Assembly (NCBI RefSeq): GCF_001653715.1 | Contig: NZ_LWHQ01000049.1 | Coordinates: 61,260 to 121,716 of the forward strand | Length of the DNA: 60,457 bases | DNA from: Methylobacterium platani | GTDB lineage: Bacteria > Pseudomonadota > Alphaproteobacteria > Rhizobiales > Beijerinckiaceae | Direction: 5' to 3' | In this document: piece after piece, positions 35,790 to 46,734 of the stretch | Layout: the number at the start of each line of letters is the position of its first letter | Position numbering within the stretch: the stretch's first letter is position 1 | Translations under genes and position numbers: made by a program | The notes under the pieces: model-generated | The model's database searches: none | Seen by the model: only the letters and a program-made list of their open reading frames with translations | What the model was told of the DNA's origin: nothing

Positions 35790-36569
35790 ATGCACCGCGC
35801 CCACCCGCTCGCCTTCGCCGCCCTGGGCCTGGGCCTCGCCTTCCTGTACGGGCCGATCCTGCTGCTCGTCGTCTACTCGTTCAACGCATCCCGCCTCGTC
35901 ACGGTCTGGGCCGGGTTCTCGACCCGCTGGTATGCCGGCCTCCTCGACAACGCCCCCCTGGTCGAGGCGACCCTCGTCACCCTCAAGGTCGCCCTCGCCT
36001 CGGCGGGCCTCGCCACCGTGCTCGGCACGCTGGCGGCGCTGGCGCTCGACGGGCGCCGGCGCTTTCCCGGCCGGCCGCTCCTCACCGGGCTCGTCTACGC
36101 CCCGATGGTGATGCCGGAGGTGATCACCGGCCTGTCGCTGCTGCTGCTCTTCGTCGGCCTCGGCGTCCCCCGCGGCGTCTGGACCGTCGTGATCGCGCAC
36201 GCGACCTTCACGCTCTGCTTCGTCGCCGTGGTGGTGCAGGCCCGCCTGCGCCAGCTCGACCGCTCCCTGCTCGAGGCCGCCGCCGATCTCGGCGCCGCGC
36301 CCGCCACGGTGTTCCGCACCGTGACCCTGCCGCTGATCGCCCCGGCGGTGATCGCCGGCTTCCTCCTCGCCTTCACGCTCTCGATGGACGACCTCGTGAT
36401 CGCGAGCTTCGTCTCGGGCCCGGGCGCCACCACCCTGCCGATGCGCCTCTACAGCCAGGTCCGGCTCGGCGTGACCCCGGAGATCAACGCGATCTCGACG
36501 CTGCTGATCGGGGCGGTGAGCCTCGCGGTGCTGGGGGCCTCGGTGCTGACGGCGCGGCGGGGGCGTTAG
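35790..36569 (+). CDS. Polyamine-type ABC transporter permease (PotC/PotI-like)
   Basis: 259 residues, six predicted helices. The EAA loop is EAAADLGAAPATVFRTVTLPLIAPA; FTLSMDDLVIASFVSGPGATTLPMRLYSQVRLGVTPEINAISTLL is the diagnostic end of PotC/PotI. Third gene of the operon, no binding-protein gene follows. Its TAG stop overlaps the stop of the convergent DUF1902 gene. Confidence 0.92.
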   Translation: MHRAHPLAFAALGLGLAFLYGPILLLVVYSFNASRLVTVWAGFSTRWYAGLLDNAPLVEATLVTLKVALASAGLATVLGTLAALALDGRRRFPGRPLLTGLVYAPMVMPEVITGLSLLLLFVGLGVPRGVWTVVIAHATFTLCFVAVVVQARLRQLDRSLLEAAADLGAAPATVFRTVTLPLIAPAVIAGFLLAFTLSMDDLVIASFVSGPGATTLPMRLYSQVRLGVTPEINAISTLLIGAVSLAVLGASVLTARRGR

Positions 36570-36745
36570 CCGATCACGATATCGACCGGGACGGGACCGT
36601 CCTCGTCGCGCAGATCCGCCACGATGACGGGCAGGCGGGCGTCCACGGTCGGCGCCTCGGCACGGAGGCCCGGCACGTCGCTTTCTTCGACGTACCAGAC
36701 GTCCGCTTCGGGGTCGTGGGCGATCCGGATGGTGGGCGCGGACAT
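36566..36745 (-). CDS. Short DUF1902 (HicB-like) protein, orphan antitoxin candidate
   Basis: 59 residues. TIRIAHDPEADVWYVEESDVPGLRAEAPTVDA matches the DUF1902/HicB-like antitoxin start, in which HDPEA...W...DVPGL is conserved. The helix usually following TVDAL is shortened and the C-terminus stops at VDIVIG, so the gene looks contracted. A HicA-type toxin gene usually lies beside it but none is found. An upstream in-frame start at 36829 would add 28 residues. Either a degenerate antitoxin or a small stand-alone protein. Confidence 0.6.
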   Translation of the reverse strand: MSAPTIRIAHDPEADVWYVEESDVPGLRAEAPTVDARLPVIVADLRDEDGPVPVDIVIG

Positions 36746-36923
36746 GGGGAGCGATCCCGGACTGTCGGGACCACCGTCGCGGATGGCGACACGGTCCGCA
36801 ACAGCCCCCCGGCGGCCCCCGATCCTCACCGGGTGCGAGCAGCAGGCCTATTGAACGAGGCCACCACACAGTCCACTATCCCACTGCTCCACTTTCCTGT
36901 CGGCAACGAGTCGGAATGATGTG

Positions 36924-37181
36924 ATGAAGGTCTCCGTTGCGGAAGCGGAAGGGCAGCTGGCCGACCTCGTGCGGCGGGCAGAGACCGGCGACGAGGTGAT
37001 CCTCACCCGCCAGGGTCGGGCCGCCGTGCGGCTGGTGCCGGTGAGGGCGCCGCAATCCGTGGAGGAGCGGGAGCGGATCATCATGGCGGTCCGAGAGGCC
37101 GGCCGCGCCAAGGCAATTCCGGGACCGTCGGCTGCCCGAAGCCAGGATTTTCTCTATGACGACGAGGGTCTGCCACGGTGA
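36924..37181 (+). CDS. Type II antitoxin, Phd/YefM (VapB-like) family
   Basis: 85 residues. MKVSVAEAEGQLADLVRRAETGDEVILTRQGRAAVRLVP is the standard Phd/YefM DNA-binding fold (about 1-45); the C-terminal AARSQDFLYDDEGLP is the toxin-binding tail of VapB partners. A GTG codon lies directly before the ATG and could start translation one codon earlier. The stop overlaps the toxin start (GTGA), which couples the pair. It should repress its own operon together with the toxin. Confidence 0.9.
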   Translation: MKVSVAEAEGQLADLVRRAETGDEVILTRQGRAAVRLVPVRAPQSVEERERIIMAVREAGRAKAIPGPSAARSQDFLYDDEGLPR

Positions 37182-37570
37182 TTGTGGTCGATACCTCCGC
37201 GCTGATCGCCATCGCTCAGGACGAAGCACAGGCTGCGGAACGTATGGCCGTTCTCGTCGCAGAACCTCACATTCTCATCTCGGCCGGCACTTTGGCCGAA
37301 GCCATGATCGTGTCGGGGCGGCGGAACGTCGCCGAGGGTGTGAGAGCTCCGGTCGATGATCTCGCCTTCGACGTGATCCCCGTCACGGCCGCCACAGCGC
37401 ATGATTGCGCGGCGGCCTACGCCCAATGGGGAAAGGGCGTGCATCCGGCCGGCCTGAACTTGGGCGATTGCTTCGCCTACGCGCTGGCCAAGGCGCGCCG
37501 ATGCCCCTTGCTCTTCGTCGGCGACGATTTCGCTCGCACCGACGTCGCGAACGCGCTGCGCTCCGGCTGA
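37178..37570 (+). CDS. vapC: PIN-domain toxin (VapC-like)
   Basis: 130 residues. The PIN metal-binding acids are all present: Asp5 in VVDTSALI, Glu41 in LAEAMI, Asp97 in NLGDCFAYALA and Asp116/Asp117 in FVGDDFARTDV. VapC toxins cleave tRNA or rRNA when the antitoxin is lost. The GTG start overlaps the antitoxin stop by four bases. The pair lies between the polyamine transporter and rutA and looks intact, so it is probably functional. Confidence 0.92.
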   Translation: MIVVDTSALIAIAQDEAQAAERMAVLVAEPHILISAGTLAEAMIVSGRRNVAEGVRAPVDDLAFDVIPVTAATAHDCAAAYAQWGKGVHPAGLNLGDCFAYALAKARRCPLLFVGDDFARTDVANALRSG

Positions 37571-37641
37571 AACGGCCCCGATCCTGCAAAGCCCGTCCCG
37601 GACGGCTCTTCCGCCGGCCACCGGACCCCGGAGCGTCTCGC

Positions 37642-38720
<1,079 letters not shown>

Positions 38721-38724
<4 letters not shown>

Positions 38725-40304
38725 CGGTCTCCGACGCGCTCATCGCCCGCACCATCCTGGCCGGCACCGTCGCGGAGGCCGCCCCGGCCCGGGACCTGCC
38801 CTCGGCCTGGGAGCGCGACGCCCCCGAGCCGGCTCAGGCCGAGCGGCACCTGCGGCAGGCGGCCGAGGCGACCGGGGCGGCGGCGCCCATCGCGCCCCCT
38901 CTGCCGCCGGCCGAGGACGGGCCGCTCCACGGCCTCGGGATCGGCGCCCTCCAGGCCGCCTTCGCGGCCGGGACGACCGATCCGGTGGCGCTCCTCGCGG
39001 CGCTGCGTGAGCGCATCGCCCGTCATCCCTCCGGCCGCGACGCGGTGCTGGCCCCGGTGCCGGGCGCCGCCGCCGCGGCCGAGGAGAGCGCCCGGCGGAT
39101 CCGGGCGGGCGCGGGCCGGCCGCTCGAGGGAATTCCCTTCGGCATCAAGGACATCATCGACTGCGCCGGCGCGCCCGTGACCTGCGGCTCGCGCCTGACC
39201 GGCGACCGCGTGGCCGAGGCCGACGCGACCGTGGTGGCGCGCCTGCGGGCGGCGGGCGCGATCCCCCTCGCCATGCTCGCCACCACCGAGTTCGCCTGCG
39301 GCTCGGCCCACAACCCGCGCTACGGCAGCGTGGGCAATCCCTGGGACCGGACGCGCTGGACCGGCGGCTCCTCGACCGGTTCGGGCGCGGCGCTCGCCGC
39401 CCGGCTGATGCCGCTGGCGCTCGGCACCGATACCGGCGGCTCGATCCGCGCGCCCTCGGCCTGGTGCGGCACCACCGGCCTCAAAGCCACCCGCGGGCTG
39501 GTGCCGCGCACCGGCGTCGCACCCCTGTCCTGGACCCTCGACCATGTCGGGCCGATGGCCCGCTCGGCCGAAGACCTCGCCCGGGTGATGCCCTGGATCG
39601 CCGGCCCCGACGATGCCGACCCCCACGCCGCCGGCCGCTACGACGCCTCGCGCGCCCGCGGCCTCGCCGGGTTGCGGGTCGGCGTGGCGGAGGGCTGGTT
39701 CACGGCGATGCAGGACGCGGCGGTGCTCGCCGCCTGGCAGGCGATGCTGCGGGTTCTGGAGCACGGCGGCGCGCGCCTCGTGCCGGTCGATCTCGGCCCG
39801 GTCGCGACCGCGCACCAGGACGGCTACACCATCGTGATGGCGGAACTCGCCGCGCTGCAGGAGCCCGACCTCGACCGCGCCGCCGGCCTCGATCCCGGCA
39901 CCCGCGCCCGGATGGACCAGGGCCGGCTCTTTTCCGCCACCGACTACCTGCGCGCCTTGCGCCGCCGGCCGCTGGTGCTGGCCCAGGTCCTCGCCGCGCT
40001 CGGCGATGTCGACGTGCTGGTGACCCCGGGCCTCGGCGGGGAGGCGCCGTCCCTCGACACCCTCACGGTCGAGGTGGACGGCACGGCCCACCCGCTCCAG
40101 GCGGTGCTGCCGCGCAACACCATGCTGTTCGACTACACCGGTCTTCCGGCCCTGATGCTGCCGACCGGACGGGGACGGACGGGCCTGCCGGTCGCCGCGC
40201 AGGTGGTGGGCAAGCCCTACGACGATGCGTTGTGTCTGGCGGTGGGAGCGGCGTTCCAGCGGGAGACGGAGCACCATCTCGGGGCGCCGCCGGAGGCGGG
40301 GTGA
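38721..40304 (+). CDS. Amidase signature (AS) family amidohydrolase
   Basis: 527 residues. The Ser-cisSer-Lys triad is visible: Lys in GIPFGIKDI, the serine cluster in GGSSTGSGAALAA, and the nucleophile in GTDTGGSIRAP. The family hydrolyses amide or ureido bonds. An N-terminal extension of about 75 residues, Ala/Pro-rich, precedes the core and the helix ALIARTILAGTVAEA. The GTG start overlaps the rutA stop (GTGA), so the two are co-translated. That suggests it acts on a product of pyrimidine or related N-heterocycle opening. It is not homologous to RutB, which is an isochorismatase-fold enzyme. Confidence 0.88.
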
Positions 40305-40370
40305 TCCGTTCCTCCGCCCTGGGCCCGATGAGCCATCCGCTCCCCTCGACGGGACGCGCAACCGTCGTCG

Positions 40371-40404
40371 TCATCCCGGGGCCGCGCAGCGGAATCCGGG
40401 ATGA
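40371..40404. repeat. REP-like hairpin between convergent genes
   Basis: TCATCCCGG (40371-40379) pairs exactly with CCGGGATGA (40396-40404). The core is shared with many alphaproteobacterial intergenic palindromes. It sits between the amidase and tamB ends and may work as a bidirectional terminator. Confidence 0.6.
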
Positions 40405-40446
40405 TGCGGGATTTTCCGGCTTCGATCGACTCGCCCGATCGGGCCC

Positions 40447-43400
40447 TCAATACTCCCACTCCGCCCCCACTCCCACGGCCGTCCGCCCGTCGGCACCGGC
40501 CTCGCCCTGCACCTTGATCCGGCCGGTCACGTCGTAGGTGATGGTGGCTGCGCTGTCCTCCGGCCGCGCGCCGGCGCGCACGCCGACATTGACCCGCTCA
40601 CTGATCGCCCGCGACAGGCCGACCGCCGCGCCGCCCTTCGCGCCGGCCTGGATGTCGAGGCTGTCGAGGCCGAGGCCCTTGCGGGCGCTCTCGAACACGT
40701 CGGGCCCGCCGGCGCCGCCGGAGAGCTGGGCGACGGCTTGCGCGAGCTGGAGCGCCTGGAACGGCGACAGGCCGCCCGAGGCCTTCTTGAAGAGCAGGCG
40801 CGACAGCACCTCGTCCTGCGGCAGCGGCGGCTCGGAGGTGAGGGCGAAGTCGGGCTGGTTCGCCGGGCCGGTGACGGCGATCTTCGCCGTGACGTCGCCG
40901 GCCTGGGACTGGGCCAGGAAGTCGAGGTCGGGCGCGGTCAGGTCGCCCGCGAAGGTGAGGCGGCCGCGGGTGAAGTCGAGGCGCTGGCCGACGATCTGGA
41001 TCCGGCCGCGGCGCATCGCGAAGGCGCCGTTCGCCACCGGCGCCGCCGAGGTGCCGGTGAGGCGCAAGGACCCGCCGAGCTCCGCGTCGATGCCGCGGCC
41101 GCGCACGGTGATGCGGCCGGGCGCGTTCACCGCGAGGTCGAGGGTGGCGAGGAAGGGCGGCGCCTTGCGGGCGCGGCGCGACGCCGCCTCGCGCTTCGAC
41201 CGCGCGGCGAGGCGGGCTCGCGTCTGCGGCGGGGCGTTGACGTGGCGGATGCCGGGCAGCGGCTGCACCGTCGCGGGCAGCCGGTCGGGCACCGAGACGT
41301 CGAGGGAGACGACGTCGACTTGGCCGGTGACCCGCGGGGTGCGGGCGAGCGGCCCGGAGAGCGACAGGTCGAGGCCGGTGATCAGCGTCATCAGCGGGCT
41401 CGAGACCAGCTCGGCCCGGTCGGCCCGGAGGGTGAGGGTGCCGGGGAAGCCGGCGGCCGGCTCGACGGCGACGCGGCCTTGCGCCTGCAGGGTGCCGCCG
41501 TTGCGGGTGGCGGCGGTCAGGCGCTCGATCACGACCGTGTCGCCGCGGCCGGTGACCCGGCCCTGGATGTCGGTGAGGTGCACGCCGTTCAGCGGATCGG
41601 TGAAGCTGCCGCCGGTGAGCGTGGCCGAGCCGTCGACCCGCGGGGCCTGGAGCGTCCCATTGATGCCGGCATCGAGCGCGACCCGGCCGGTCAGGCGCTG
41701 GCCGCCGGCCGCCAGGAGCGTGTTGGCGAGCGCGGCGTCGAGGGTGCCGCGGGTGCGTAAAGACAGGGCGCCGCCGGGCTCGACCGGGAGCGAGCCGGAC
41801 AGGGCGAGCTGCACCAGACGGCCCGCATTCACCGTGCCGTCGAGGCTGGCGCGGCCGTCCTCGATCCGGCCCGCGGCCTTGGCGTCGATCGGCGGCAGGC
41901 CGGCGGAGCGGGTCTCGGGCGTCACGAGACGCGACACGCCCAAGGAATAGCGCCCCTCCGGGCTAGCGGCCGGGCCGGCAAGCGACGCTTCGCCGTCGAG
42001 GGTGCCGGACAGCGCGAGGCTCGGCGCGGCGATGCGGGCGAGCGACAGCGGCAGGCTCTTCAGGCCGAGCCGCAGGTCGAGGCGCCGGCCGATCGTGCCG
42101 TCGAGGCTGGCCCGCCCGGCGCCGGCCGCGACGGCGAGCCGCTCGACCGTCACGCCCTCGTCGCGAAACGTGATCGTCGCCGGTCCCGCGAGCGCCAAGC
42201 GGTCGGCGCCGCGCACGGCCGTGAGACGCGACAGGTCGAGGCGCGGATGCGCGGCCGGGACCAGCCGGGCGGCGGCGTCGAGGGTGAAGCCCCGGGCCCG
42301 GGCCTGGAGCGCGAGGTCGCTGCCCTCGGGCGCGGGCCTGGCGTCGAGGCGGACCGCCTCGATCGTCTCCGAGCCGGCGACGAGCCGGTCGGCATTGAGC
42401 CTCCCCGAGACCCGGGGGCTCTGCCAGAGATCGGTGCCGGCGAGGTCGGCATCGAGGCGCGAGAGCGCCGCGCCGGCCGCCCGCACGCCCTCGCCGGTCG
42501 CCCGCACCCGGGCATCCTGGCGGCCGCCGGCGCGGGACAGGGTGATGGCGGCGTCGAGCCGCCCGGCGAGGCGGGTCAGCGCCAGGGCCGAGAGGTCGTC
42601 GAGGTCGCCGGCCTTGAGCGACACCTCGCCCTCGGCGAGGCGCGAGGCCGGATCGGCGGCGGCGCGGCCCGTGAGCGCCACCGAGCCGAGGGTGACGGCG
42701 AGCCGGTCCAGGATCCAGTCGGCGCCGCCTCGGGCGAGGTGGAGGTCGCCGGCCAGCGGCTTGCCGTCGACCCGGCCGGCCAGGGTCACCGTGCCGTCGA
42801 GGGCGCCGGTGACGTCGGTGAGAGCCGCCCGCGCCGCGAGGTCGCGGATCGGCCGGCCCATCGCGCGGGCCTCGGGGGCCGAGACGGTGAGCGCGACGTC
42901 CGGCCGCTCCAGCGAGCCGGTGAGGCGGGCGTCCAGCCCGGCCTTCCCGGCGAGCTCGGGGTCGATCGTGGCGAGGTCGGAGAGCTCGACCCGGCCGGTC
43001 ATGTCGGCCTTCGTCTCGGTGGCGCGGCCGTCGACCGTCGCGGTCACGGCGTGCCCGGTGAGACGCGCGGCCTGGACGGCGTAGCCGTCGGGGAGCCGCG
43101 TCAGGCGGCCGGTGAAGCGGGGCGCGCGGCCGAGCGTCCGGTCGAGGGCGGGGGTGCCGAGAGAGAGCGCCTCGGTCGTCGCCTCGACGTCGGCGGTGAC
43201 GCCGGCGCGACCCGGATCGCCGGAGAGCAGCGCCTTCGCGGCGATCCGGCCGCCGAGCGGCCGGCCGGCGGCCAGCGAGAAGGCCGCGAGGTCGGGCAGT
43301 TCCGCCCTCAGCGTGCCCGCCACCACGTCGCGGCCGATCCGGCCGGCGTAGCGGGCGCTCGCGGTCGGCGCCTCCAGGCTCGCCGTCTCGAGGTCGGCGA

Positions 43401-44775
43401 CGCCGTTCGGATCGATGCGGCCGGTCAGCCGAAACGCCGCCTTCGGGCCGATGGCGCGGCGCAGGGCCGGGTCGGCGAGGTGGAGCCCGTCGACATCGGC
43501 ATTGGCGACGAGGCGGAAGGACTGGCCCGGCGGTTGGTCGGTTTGTGCGCGCGGCAGCGGCTCGGCGACGAGGTCGGCGCTCGCCCGGCCCAGCCGGCTG
43601 CCCGCCGCCGAGAGGCCGGCGGCCCGCAGGGTCCCGCGCACGGCCGGCGCGTCGAGGGGGCCTTTGAGGCTCGCATCGAGCACCAGGGCTTCGAGGGTCG
43701 CGTCGCCGGCCTTGGTGACGCCGCCCTCGGTCGGCAGCGCCCGGGCCTGGAGGGTCAGGTCGGCTTTGCGGGCGGCGTCGACCCCGCCGTTCAGCGCCAG
43801 CCGGGCGGTGCGCGAGGTCAGCTCGAACCGGTCGACGCGCACGGCGCCGTCGTCGACGAAGCGGAGGGTGCCGTCGAGGCGGGTGGTTCCGGCGAAGACC
43901 GCGGCGAGCGGCCCCGGCATCAGGCCCTCGACCCGCGAGGCGAGGTCGAGCACCATGCGCCGCTCGGGGCCGGCCCGGTCGATGCGGGCCTTGCCCTCGG
44001 CGCCGATGCCCTCGCCGGCCCGGAAGTCCAGGGAGGCGTTCCAGGCGTCGAGCGTGCCGCGCCCGTCGAGGTCGAGGCTGACCGGCGGCAGGCCGGGCAG
44101 GTTCATCAGCCGCGCCGCGAGGCCGCCGGCCGGCTCGTCATGGGCGAGCTTCACCTCCAGGCGCCCGCTCTCCGGCACGTAGGCGAGCTTGATCGTGACG
44201 GTGCCGGGCTTGTCGAGGCGGCGCAGGCCGACGCCGAGATCGAGGCCCTCGCGCGGGTCGCCGAGGGTGGCCTGGCCCGCCCCGGCGATGCGGGCGGCCT
44301 CGCCCACCACCGGCTCGCCGAGGGCGAGCTCGGCGAGCTGGAACGCCTTGACCACCACCTTGACGGGCAAGTCCGGCAGCAGGGCCTCCTTGTCCTGCGA
44401 CGGCGGGCTCGCCGAGGGCAGGGGCCGGCGCAGCACCTCGAGGCGCCCGATCTCGAGCCGGTCGATCTCGAGGCGGCGGGAGAGGAGCGCGGTGCGGCGC
44501 CAGATCAGCCGGGCCCTGTCGAGGCGCAGCCAGACGCCGTCGCGGTCGGCGATGGCGACGTCGCGGATCGTGGCGTCGGAGGAGAGCGCCCCGTCGACGG
44601 CGCCGATCGAGACCCGCGAGGTCGGGGTCGAGAGGGCGCGGGACAGGAGGTCGCCGAGGATCGTGGTCTCGCCCTCCGCCGCCTCGCCGGTGGCGGCGTG
44701 GCCGAGCCAGGCGAGGGCCAACAGAACGACGGCGAACGCGGCGGTGAGGAGGCGCGAGGCCCGCATCTGCATCAT
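40447..44775 (-). CDS. tamB: Translocation and assembly module protein TamB
   Basis: 1442 residues. An N-terminal membrane anchor (about 8-30) is followed by a very long beta-rich periplasmic region full of repeated DGTL/RLDG-type elements, and the C-terminal DUF490 domain ends in the typical SRAISERVNVGVRAGARPEDSAATITYDVTGRIKVQGEAGADGRTAVGVGAEWEY. The long groove carries phospholipids between membranes or helps outer-membrane protein assembly with TamA. Its ATG follows the tamA stop with no gap, so both are in one operon. Length is in the normal range. Confidence 0.95.
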   Translation of the reverse strand: MMQMRASRLLTAAFAVVLLALAWLGHAATGEAAEGETTILGDLLSRALSTPTSRVSIGAVDGALSSDATIRDVAIADRDGVWLRLDRARLIWRRTALLSRRLEIDRLEIGRLEVLRRPLPSASPPSQDKEALLPDLPVKVVVKAFQLAELALGEPVVGEAARIAGAGQATLGDPREGLDLGVGLRRLDKPGTVTIKLAYVPESGRLEVKLAHDEPAGGLAARLMNLPGLPPVSLDLDGRGTLDAWNASLDFRAGEGIGAEGKARIDRAGPERRMVLDLASRVEGLMPGPLAAVFAGTTRLDGTLRFVDDGAVRVDRFELTSRTARLALNGGVDAARKADLTLQARALPTEGGVTKAGDATLEALVLDASLKGPLDAPAVRGTLRAAGLSAAGSRLGRASADLVAEPLPRAQTDQPPGQSFRLVANADVDGLHLADPALRRAIGPKAAFRLTGRIDPNGVADLETASLEAPTASARYAGRIGRDVVAGTLRAELPDLAAFSLAAGRPLGGRIAAKALLSGDPGRAGVTADVEATTEALSLGTPALDRTLGRAPRFTGRLTRLPDGYAVQAARLTGHAVTATVDGRATETKADMTGRVELSDLATIDPELAGKAGLDARLTGSLERPDVALTVSAPEARAMGRPIRDLAARAALTDVTGALDGTVTLAGRVDGKPLAGDLHLARGGADWILDRLAVTLGSVALTGRAAADPASRLAEGEVSLKAGDLDDLSALALTRLAGRLDAAITLSRAGGRQDARVRATGEGVRAAGAALSRLDADLAGTDLWQSPRVSGRLNADRLVAGSETIEAVRLDARPAPEGSDLALQARARGFTLDAAARLVPAAHPRLDLSRLTAVRGADRLALAGPATITFRDEGVTVERLAVAAGAGRASLDGTIGRRLDLRLGLKSLPLSLARIAAPSLALSGTLDGEASLAGPAASPEGRYSLGVSRLVTPETRSAGLPPIDAKAAGRIEDGRASLDGTVNAGRLVQLALSGSLPVEPGGALSLRTRGTLDAALANTLLAAGGQRLTGRVALDAGINGTLQAPRVDGSATLTGGSFTDPLNGVHLTDIQGRVTGRGDTVVIERLTAATRNGGTLQAQGRVAVEPAAGFPGTLTLRADRAELVSSPLMTLITGLDLSLSGPLARTPRVTGQVDVVSLDVSVPDRLPATVQPLPGIRHVNAPPQTRARLAARSKREAASRRARKAPPFLATLDLAVNAPGRITVRGRGIDAELGGSLRLTGTSAAPVANGAFAMRRGRIQIVGQRLDFTRGRLTFAGDLTAPDLDFLAQSQAGDVTAKIAVTGPANQPDFALTSEPPLPQDEVLSRLLFKKASGGLSPFQALQLAQAVAQLSGGAGGPDVFESARKGLGLDSLDIQAGAKGGAAVGLSRAISERVNVGVRAGARPEDSAATITYDVTGRIKVQGEAGADGRTAVGVGAEWEY

Positions 44776-46734
44776 TCAGAAGGCCTGACCGAGGCTGATG
44801 TAGAGGGCGACCGGCGGCTGCTTGAGCTGCTTGTCGGGGTTCAGCGGCACCGCGAGGTCGACCCGGATCGGGCCGATGCCGGTGTAGTAGCGAAGGCCGA
44901 GACCCGCAGCTATGCGGATGCGCTCGTCGAAATCGGGCAGGGTGCCGGCGAAGGCCGTGCCGGCATCGACGAAGGGCACGATGCCGATCGTGTCGGTGAT
45001 CTTGATCCGGCCCTCGATCGAGCCCTCGAGCAGCGAGCGCCCGCCGACCGGCAGCTGGTAGGGGCCGATCGGCCCGACGGTGCGGTACGAGTAGCCGCGG
45101 ATCGAACCGCCGCCGCCGGCGAAGAAGCGCAGGGAGGCCGGGATGTCGGCGAGGCTCGCGCCGCTGACCGAGCCGAAACCGAGGCGCGCCGCCACGATAT
45201 AGCGGGCCTCGTCGTCGAAGGCGTAGTAGGTCGAGCCTTGCGCCTTGGCGATCAGGAGATCCGGACTGCTGCCGAGGCCCGCGTAAGGCGTGAGCGAGGC
45301 GGTGACGCGAAAGCCCTTCGTCGGGTCGAGCAGGCTGTCGGTCGAATCGTAGGTGACGCCGGCATTGAGCCCGATGAGCCCGTAATCGACGCGGCCGAGC
45401 GCGTCGCGGTCGGAGCCGACCCGGCCGTCGAGGCCGATTTGCGCCGAGAAGGCGTCGGCGAAGCGGTGGCGGATCGCGACCGTGCCGCCGGTGGCGTCGC
45501 TGAGGTAGGATTGCTGGACCTCGCGGCCGATGAAGGCGCTGGCGAGGAGGTCGTTGCGGGTGCCGAACAGGGCCGGCTTGACGAAGGTGGCGGACAACCG
45601 CCCGCCGAGCCCGTTGGTCTCGATGCCGGCGAGCTTGCGGCGGCGGGCGTAGTAGTCGGTGCCGAGCCCGAGATAGGACAGGTCGGCGTCGATCCGCAGG
45701 GTCTCGCCGCCGCCGAACAGGTTGCGGTCGGCCCAGTAGGCGCGCACGCCCGGCCCGTCGACGGTGGAGTAGCGCGCCGAGACGCCGACGATGTGCGGCG
45801 CGCGCTCGGTGACGTCGACGAAGACCGGCAGGCCCCCGTCCGCGTCGAGCGCCGTGCCCTCGCGCACCCGCACGCCCCCGAGCGCCTCGATGCGCGAGAC
45901 CGAGCGGCGGATGTCCGACAAGGCCTGCGGCGAGTACGGATCGCCCGGCTCGGCGTAGATGAAGGAGCGCACCACCGCCGGGTCGAGGTTTTGCGTGCCC
46001 CGCACCGTGATGGGGCCGAGCGTCGCCGTCGGCCCCGGATCGACCACGAAGGTCACGTCCATGGCGTGGGCCGCGTGGTCGACCACCGGCTCGCGCCGCA
46101 GCACCTTGGCGAAGGGGTGGCCCTCGCGGCGGAAGCGGTCGATCAGCGCCGCCTCGCGGGCGAGCACCGCGGCCGAGCGGGCCGGCACGTCGTCGTCGAG
46201 GCGGGTGAGGCGGGCGGGCACCGCCTCGGGCGGGAACGGGAGGCCGGCCGGATCCAGCACCGTGATCCGGCGCAGGTGATAGAGCGGGCCCTGGTCGACC
46301 GCGATCCGCACCGCCACCAGGGTCCGGTTGCGGGCGGCCTCGGCGGCGCGCACGGCGGCGCGGGTGGAGGCGTCGCCGCCGAGCACCACGTCCTCGACGC
46401 GGAAGCCGATCCTGCCGTCGTAGTAGCCGAAGCCCCAGAGCGCATCGACGAGGCGGGTCGCGTCGGCCTCGGCCCGGCGCAGCAGGCCCTCGCCGTCCGG
46501 CGGCGCGTCGTTGCGCAGGCGGTAGAGGCTCGACGTGTCCTGGAGCGCGCGCAGCAGGTCCTCGTCCTCGACGCCCTGGAAGCGGACGGCGTAGGGCAGG
46601 GCGGCCGGGCTCGGGGCCGGCGGCGCCTCCTCCGAGCCGAACAGGCCGAACAGGTCGAAGGCGCGGGCCGGCTCCGCCGTCCCCAGGCCGAGCGCGAGGC
46701 CGAGCCCGAGCGCCTTCGCGACCCCGGCCCCCAT
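44776..46734 (-). CDS. tamA: Outer-membrane assembly protein TamA (BamA/Omp85 superfamily)
   Basis: 652 residues from the chosen start. Signal peptide (about 1-25, MGAGVAKALGLGLALGLGTAEPARA), three POTRA domains (about 40-275; for example GPLYHLRRITVLD and GPTATLGPITVRG), and a C-terminal 16-strand barrel (about 300-652) ending in SLGQAF with terminal Phe. The barrel contains FAGGGGSIRGYSYRTVGP, the VRGF-like signature of Omp85 proteins. It inserts proteins in the outer membrane with TamB. In-frame starts at 46791 and 46845 would only lengthen the N-region of the signal peptide. Confidence 0.95.
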   Translation of the reverse strand: MGAGVAKALGLGLALGLGTAEPARAFDLFGLFGSEEAPPAPSPAALPYAVRFQGVEDEDLLRALQDTSSLYRLRNDAPPDGEGLLRRAEADATRLVDALWGFGYYDGRIGFRVEDVVLGGDASTRAAVRAAEAARNRTLVAVRIAVDQGPLYHLRRITVLDPAGLPFPPEAVPARLTRLDDDVPARSAAVLAREAALIDRFRREGHPFAKVLRREPVVDHAAHAMDVTFVVDPGPTATLGPITVRGTQNLDPAVVRSFIYAEPGDPYSPQALSDIRRSVSRIEALGGVRVREGTALDADGGLPVFVDVTERAPHIVGVSARYSTVDGPGVRAYWADRNLFGGGETLRIDADLSYLGLGTDYYARRRKLAGIETNGLGGRLSATFVKPALFGTRNDLLASAFIGREVQQSYLSDATGGTVAIRHRFADAFSAQIGLDGRVGSDRDALGRVDYGLIGLNAGVTYDSTDSLLDPTKGFRVTASLTPYAGLGSSPDLLIAKAQGSTYYAFDDEARYIVAARLGFGSVSGASLADIPASLRFFAGGGGSIRGYSYRTVGPIGPYQLPVGGRSLLEGSIEGRIKITDTIGIVPFVDAGTAFAGTLPDFDERIRIAAGLGLRYYTGIGPIRVDLAVPLNPDKQLKQPPVALYISLGQAF

